This document shows positions 58,856-64,000 of a stretch of 64,000 nucleotides of DNA, in pieces. The stretch is from assembly GCF_016429215.1 (NCBI RefSeq), contig NZ_JAELUH010000012.1:1-64000 (forward strand), in the 5' to 3' direction. Under the pieces are notes generated by a model. That model saw only the letters and a list, made by a program, of their open reading frames with translations, did no database searches and was not told the DNA's origin. The DNA is from Herbaspirillum sp. ASV7. GTDB taxonomy: Bacteria; Pseudomonadota; Gammaproteobacteria; Burkholderiales; Burkholderiaceae_D. Position numbers and translations under genes: made by a program. The first letter of the stretch is position 1; each line of letters starts with the position of its first letter.

Positions 58856-59182
58856 ATGGCCACCGTACAACTGGCGGGCGACCGCATCACCGACTGGGAC
58901 AGCTTCCATACCGAAAGCGCCCAGGCCTTCGGCTTCCCGCAATTCTATGGCCGCAACATGGATGCCTGGGTCGATTGCCTGTCCTACCTGCGCGACGACG
59001 AGGGCATGAGCAAGTTCAAGCTCAAGCCCAAGGAAATGCTGAGGATAGAGATCAGCCACAGTACCGACCTGCATCAACGCCTGCCGGAGCTGGTGGAAGA
59101 GGTGGAGTTCTGCTGCACGGCCATCAATGACCGGTGCGAGGACTATGACGAGCCGCCGGTGATCGAGCTGATCTGGAAGTAA
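58856..59182 (+). CDS. Barstar-like protein
   Basis: A 108-residue acidic protein of the barstar family, which in Bacillus inhibits the ribonuclease barnase. The segment GDRITDWDSFHTESAQAFGFPQFYGRNMDAWVDCLSYLRD is the family core (the D, F and YGRN-DA residues are conserved). No barnase-like ribonuclease is encoded next to it; it follows exbBD closely on the same strand, so it may be part of that transcript or an orphan immunity protein. The target is unknown. Confidence 0.8.
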   Translation: MATVQLAGDRITDWDSFHTESAQAFGFPQFYGRNMDAWVDCLSYLRDDEGMSKFKLKPKEMLRIEISHSTDLHQRLPELVEEVEFCCTAINDRCEDYDEPPVIELIWK

Positions 59183-59205
59183 TGGATCTTCATCGCGAGA
59201 TGCTT

Positions 59206-59303
59206 ACCGTTCGTCCTGAGTAGCGGCGCAGCCGCGTATCGAAGGCGCGACTTCAGGAGCGCCTTCGATATGGCCCGACGCGGGCCTACTCAGGTCGAAC
59301 GGT
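59206..59303. repeat. REP-like composite palindrome, copy 2
   Basis: The outer arms (59206-59223 and 59286-59303) pair with one mismatch, and the inner arms containing TATCGAAGGCGC (59236-59248 and 59259-59271) pair almost perfectly. Small GC hairpins lie between. The layout, the CCGTTCG arms, the GAGTAG and TATCGAAG cores match the copy at 14413-14506. It lies between two converging genes. Confidence 0.8.
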
Positions 59304-59340
59304 AGAGGGTCCATCCTGATGCATTTATCTGCAGGATAGA

Positions 59341-60158
59341 TCAATCGATCAGTTCATCCCCGTCATAGAACGGATACGGCCCCTCGAACTGGCCGATGAA
59401 TGCCGTATGACTGACCAGGCTCCTGGCCTGCTCATCCCACCAATGCAACTGGAATCCCGGCGGCTCCATCACGAAGCAGGAGGGGGCCTGCGGATCCAGG
59501 TCCAGCTGCACTTGATGTGATACCCCCGGGCAAGTAGTGGCCAGCGTGCCGCCGAAGCGACGCTGGATGGAGCGGTGCAAGTGGCCACACAGGATGCGTT
59601 CCAACTGGGGATGCTTGCGCACCACCGCCTCCAGCGCCTGCGGATCGGCCAGGCCGATGTCATCCATGTGGCCGATACCGGTGGTGAACGGCGGATGATG
59701 CATCACGATCACGGTAGGCCGCTCCGGTTGCTGGGCCAGCACGTCGTCCAGCCACACCAGGCTGGCCGGTGACAGCGCGCCGGCGCTGGCACGCGGAATC
59801 ACGGTATCGAGCGCGATGATGCGCAAGGGATGATCCTCGATCACGTACTCGATGCGCTGGCCTCCCTGTTGCAGGTAGGTGTGCTCGGGAAACGCCGCCC
59901 GCAAGGCCTCACGCTCGTCATGGTTGCCCGGCAGCAGGTAGTAGGGCATCGCCAGCGGCGCCAGCAGCTCGCGCAGGCAGGCGTACTCGGAGGGCTTGCC
60001 GAAATCGACCAGGTCGCCGGTGATGACCAGCGCCTCGGGACGCTGCTTCAGGCCATTGACCTGGGCCACGCAACGACGCAGGCTCTCGGCCGTATCGACC
60101 ACGCGATAGGATTTCTTGCCATCGGTCTTGATGTGCAGGTCGGAAATCTGTCCCAGTA

Positions 60159-60162
<4 letters not shown>
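59341..60162 (-). CDS. GpdQ-like glycerophosphodiesterase / metallophosphoesterase
   Basis: A 273-residue cytoplasmic metallophosphoesterase. The two-metal ligands align with GpdQ of Enterobacter: D8 and H10 (ISDLHIK), D50 (ITGDLVDFG), N80 (LPGNHDERE), H156 (VMHHPPF), H194 and H196 (CGHLHRS). The positions are nearly identical to those reported for GpdQ, and the length is similar. GpdQ hydrolyses glycerophosphodiesters and other phosphodiesters; cAMP-type CpdA is a weaker match. The start overlaps the end of the ABC ATPase gene by four bases, so it is translationally coupled to a transporter. It may cut the imported substrate. Confidence 0.9.
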
Positions 60163-61261
<1,099 letters not shown>

Positions 61262-61265
<4 letters not shown>

Positions 61266-62068
61266 AGACGGACTTTCTTGCGGGATGCCTGGGTCGCCCA
61301 CTGCATGCCGATCAGGAGCGGAATGATCATGAAAAAGAAGATCAGCGTATAGGCCGATCCGACCTCCAGCCGCATCGATGCGTAGGCATCGGCCAAGCCC
61401 ACCGGCAGGGTCTGGGTCAGCGGGGTGTGCAGCATCCAGGTGATGTTGAATTCGCCCACCGACAGCGTCACCACCATCAGCGCGCCAGCCAGGATGCCGG
61501 AGGCGGCATTGGGGATGACGATGCCGAAGAAGCGCTGCATCCGTCCCGCGCCGAGGCTGGCGGCGGCCTCTTCGAGCTGGGCCAGTTGCGAGGACTGCAT
61601 CACCGCCAGCACCGGACGCACCATGAAGGGCAGCGTGAAGATCACATGGCCGACCAGGATGAAGAGGATGCTGGCGCGGAAGTCACGCCACTGCCCATAG
61701 GCCATGATCAATGCCAGCGCCGTGGCCAGGCCCGGCACGGCCACCGGCATCATCAGCAACTCCTCGATCACGCGCGCCAGGCGGCTGTTGCCGCCGCGAT
61801 AGCGCGCCAACATGTAGGCCAGCGGCACGCCGGCCACCAGGGTCACCACCAGGCAGGCCAGCGCGATGACCAGCGAGCGCCAGATGGTGGGCTGGTACAT
61901 CTCCCACACCTGGCCGACCCAGCGCAGCGTCAGGCCGCTGGAGATCCCCACGAAGAAATTCTCGGTCACGCCGGCCAGCATCGACAACAGCACTGGCACC
62001 ACCAGGAAGGCACATACCAGCAGCGTGAAGGCCAGTTGTACGTAGAAACGGAAACGATTCTGCATCAT
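61262..62068 (-). CDS. ABC transporter permease
   Basis: A 268-residue inner-membrane permease with about six hydrophobic segments and the cytoplasmic EAA loop LEEAAASLGAGRMQRFFGIVIP, which contacts the ATPase. It belongs to the binding-protein-dependent permeases that pair with PotA-like ATPases. The stop overlaps the start of the ATPase gene, and it follows the first permease after seven bases. The ligand is unknown. Confidence 0.9.
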
Positions 62069-62075
62069 CGTCTCC

Positions 62076-62927
62076 TCATGCTGCGGCGGCCACGCCGCTA
62101 CCGGTGAGCGAACGCGCCAGCGCCAGCACCGCCCAGGTGATCACCCCCAGCACGATGGACAGGGAGGCGGCAGTAGCGAAGTTGGCGTAGCCGGTGAATT
62201 CGTTGTAGATAGTCATGGGCAGCACATCGATATTGGTGGCCAGGGTGAAGGCGGTACCGAAGGCGCCCACGCTGGTGGCAAAGCAGATCGCACCGGACGA
62301 CATCAGCGCCGGCAACAGCGCCGGCAGCACCACATGCAGCAATACCTGCCAGGGCCGCGCACCTAGCGAGCGGGCCGCTTCTTCCAGCGAGGGGTCGAGC
62401 TTCTCGGCCGCCGCCACCACGGTCAGGATCACGCGCGGGATCGAGAAATACAGGTAACCCAGGAACAAGCCCGACAGCGAATAGGCAAACACCACCGATT
62501 CGCCCATGAGCCAGTTGCTGACGGCGCCGATGATGCCCTGGCGCCCGGCCAGCATGATCACCATGAAGCCGACCACCACGCCGGGAAAGGCCAGCGGGAA
62601 GGTCAGCATGGCCAGCAGGACGGACTGGCCGGCAAAGCGGTTGCGTTGCAGGAACAAGCCGACCAAGACCGAGATGGCCAGCGTGGCCAGGGTGACCACC
62701 GCCGACAGCGCCAGGGTAGAGAAGAGGCTGGCGGCGTAGTGGCGGTTGGTCAGCACGGCCAGGTAGGCCATGGCCCCCTGCGGGCCGGAAGCCCCCACGC
62801 CGACCAGCCGCACCATGGGCAGCAGCCAGAAGGCGCAGAACAGGGTCACGCCCGGCACGGCAAACCACAGCCATACGGTCTGGCTGGCGGCCACCGGCCT
62901 GGGCGATGCGGGAAGAACAGTCTTCAT
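62076..62927 (-). CDS. ABC transporter permease
   Basis: A 283-residue inner-membrane permease with about six spans and the EAA loop LEEAARSLGARPWQVLLHVVLP. The start is set by an AGGAG ribosome-binding site six bases upstream; seven codons further upstream are open but not preceded by a better site. With the second permease it forms the heterodimeric channel of the importer. It follows the binding-protein gene after 21 bases. Confidence 0.9.
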   Translation of the reverse strand: MKTVLPASPRPVAASQTVWLWFAVPGVTLFCAFWLLPMVRLVGVGASGPQGAMAYLAVLTNRHYAASLFSTLALSAVVTLATLAISVLVGLFLQRNRFAGQSVLLAMLTFPLAFPGVVVGFMVIMLAGRQGIIGAVSNWLMGESVVFAYSLSGLFLGYLYFSIPRVILTVVAAAEKLDPSLEEAARSLGARPWQVLLHVVLPALLPALMSSGAICFATSVGAFGTAFTLATNIDVLPMTIYNEFTGYANFATAASLSIVLGVITWAVLALARSLTGSGVAAAA

Positions 62928-62948
62928 GCTTGCTCCTGCATCCTTCAC

Positions 62949-63956
62949 TCAGCGCACTTCAGCCAGATAGCGCTCGCCGAACTTGCGCTGGGCTTCGGCC
63001 ATCTTGCCGTAGTCGACCGATTTGGCGCGTGCGTATTCCGAGGCCGGCAGGAAGCGCGATTCGGCTTCCTTGGACATGGCCGAGGCACGCACCGGACGCA
63101 GATAGGCATTGGCCCAGATGGCCTGGCCCTGATCGGACAGCAGGAAGTCCAGCACCTTCTTCGCATCCGCCTGGTGCGGGGCGTTCTTCACCAGCGACAC
63201 CACGTAGGGCACGGTCACGGTGCCTTCGCTGGGGATCACGAAGGCCACGTTGGCGTGGTCCTTGTACTTGGCGCGATAGGCGTCGAAATCGTAGCCCAGC
63301 AGGATGGGGATCTCACCCGAGATCAGGCGTGCATAGGAAGTCTGCTTGGGGACGATGGGCTGGTTCTTCTGCAGGTTCTTGAAGTAGCCGATGGCCGGCG
63401 AGAAATCGTCCAGCGTGCCGCCCAGGGCCTGGTTGATCGCCACCGCGCCGACATAGCCGACAAAGGCCGAGGCCGGGTCGAGGTAACCGATCAGACCCTT
63501 GTATTCGGGCTTTTGCAGGTCAGCCCAGGACTTCGGGACCGGCTTGCCCTTGAGCGCATCGACATTCACCATGATGCCCATGGTGCCGGAGTGGATGGTG
63601 AACCAGTAGCCGTCCGGATCCTTCAGGCCGTTGGGGATGTCGTTCCAGTGGGCGGGCTTGTAGGCGGCCACCAGGTCCTTGTTCTTGGCTTCGATGCCGA
63701 AGGACACGCCCAGGTAGGTGAAGTCGGCCACCGGGCTGGCCTTTTCGGCCGTCAGCTGGGCCAGGGCCTGGCCGCTGTTCTTGTTGTCCGGCGGCACGGT
63801 GACGCCGGTCTTGTCCTTGATGGCCTTGATCTGGGCGGCCCAGTCAGCCCACTCGGGCGGACAGTTGTAGCAGATCGCGGTCTGGGCCGACGCAGCGACG
63901 GAGGCCGACAGCAGGAGAGCGCCGGCAGCGGTTTGAATAACACGTTTCAGGAACAT
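62949..63956 (-). CDS. ABC transporter substrate-binding protein (iron/polyamine/phosphonate class)
   Basis: A 335-residue periplasmic binding protein and first gene of the operon. The N-terminus MFLKRVIQTAAGALLLSASV is a Sec signal ending near AASAQT. The mature part belongs to the extracellular solute-binding family 6/8: ICYNCPPEWADWAAQIKAIKDKTG, VPKSWADLQKPEYKGLIGYLDP, and QADAKKVLDFLLSDQGQAIWANAYLRP, typical of Fe3+, polyamine, thiamine and 2-aminoethylphosphonate binders. The ligand cannot be chosen; the GpdQ-like enzyme in the operon suggests an organophosphate. The start gives the only export signal. Confidence 0.9.
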   Translation of the reverse strand: MFLKRVIQTAAGALLLSASVAASAQTAICYNCPPEWADWAAQIKAIKDKTGVTVPPDNKNSGQALAQLTAEKASPVADFTYLGVSFGIEAKNKDLVAAYKPAHWNDIPNGLKDPDGYWFTIHSGTMGIMVNVDALKGKPVPKSWADLQKPEYKGLIGYLDPASAFVGYVGAVAINQALGGTLDDFSPAIGYFKNLQKNQPIVPKQTSYARLISGEIPILLGYDFDAYRAKYKDHANVAFVIPSEGTVTVPYVVSLVKNAPHQADAKKVLDFLLSDQGQAIWANAYLRPVRASAMSKEAESRFLPASEYARAKSVDYGKMAEAQRKFGERYLAEVR

Positions 63957-64000
63957 GTCAGATCCTTTCCTATGGGTTGGAGAACAAAACAAAACAGAAC

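Overview
The window looks like ordinary chromosome from a GC-rich betaproteobacterium. The gene set and order (recA-recX, grpE-dnaK-dnaJ, bamE divergent from fur, purM divergent from a PerM-type protein followed by hda-HAD-pcnB-folK, an intracellular PHA depolymerase, and a chemosensory operon with a sigma-28 type promoter) point to Oxalobacteraceae, most likely Herbaspirillum or a close relative. That placement is inference from gene content. I see no rRNA, tRNA, CRISPR array, prophage or insertion sequence. Coding density is high and most gaps are under 300 bases.

Layout. 1-2.2 kb: recX and recA on the minus strand, with a perfect LexA box before recA. 2.2-7.7 kb: a TPR response regulator with a minimal histidine kinase, then a SsuA-type ABC uptake locus whose permease is frameshifted at a run of eight C and which has no ATPase gene, then a 50-residue membrane peptide. 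7.8-9.4 kb: a Tim44-like protein and a small exported protein. 9.7-14.4 kb: an OmpR/TctE-like two-component pair in tandem with a DUF4212 subunit and a sodium:solute symporter. 14.4-28.1 kb: two divergent gene sets for one kind of chemistry. The minus-strand set has two transglutaminase-like proteins and an ATP-grasp/alpha-E fusion. The plus-strand set has a separate ATP-grasp, a separate alpha-E protein and an Anbu proteasome-type protease. phaZ, a GST and a cupin lie between them. 28.2-34.0 kb: purM, a PerM-like protein, hda, a HAD phosphatase, pcnB and folK. 34.1-43.9 kb: one long minus-strand chemosensory operon. 44.2-49.6 kb: panB, then dnaJ, dnaK and grpE, plus a 34-residue membrane peptide. 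49.7-57.5 kb: hemH, recN, nadK, a HAD hydrolase, hrcA, fur, bamE and dapB. 57.6-59.3 kb: exbB, exbD, a barstar-like gene and a REP-like palindrome. 59.3-64.0 kb: an iron/polyamine/phosphonate-type ABC transporter translationally coupled to a GpdQ-like phosphodiesterase.

How the genes work together. The least understood block is 14.5-28.1 kb. ATP-grasp, alpha-E, transglutaminase-like and Anbu proteins recur together in bacteria and are predicted to make and break an unidentified peptide or isopeptide linkage. Here the parts occur as two paralogous sets around PHA-degradation and detoxification genes. The chemosensory operon encodes CheA, CheW, CheR, CheB, CheY, one receptor, a STAS protein, a REC-EAL protein and, as first gene, a membrane-anchored coiled-coil protein with a CheZ-like DxxxQ motif that may be the CheY phosphatase. 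The last operon pairs an importer with a periplasmic-substrate-type phosphodiesterase fold whose metal ligands all match GpdQ.
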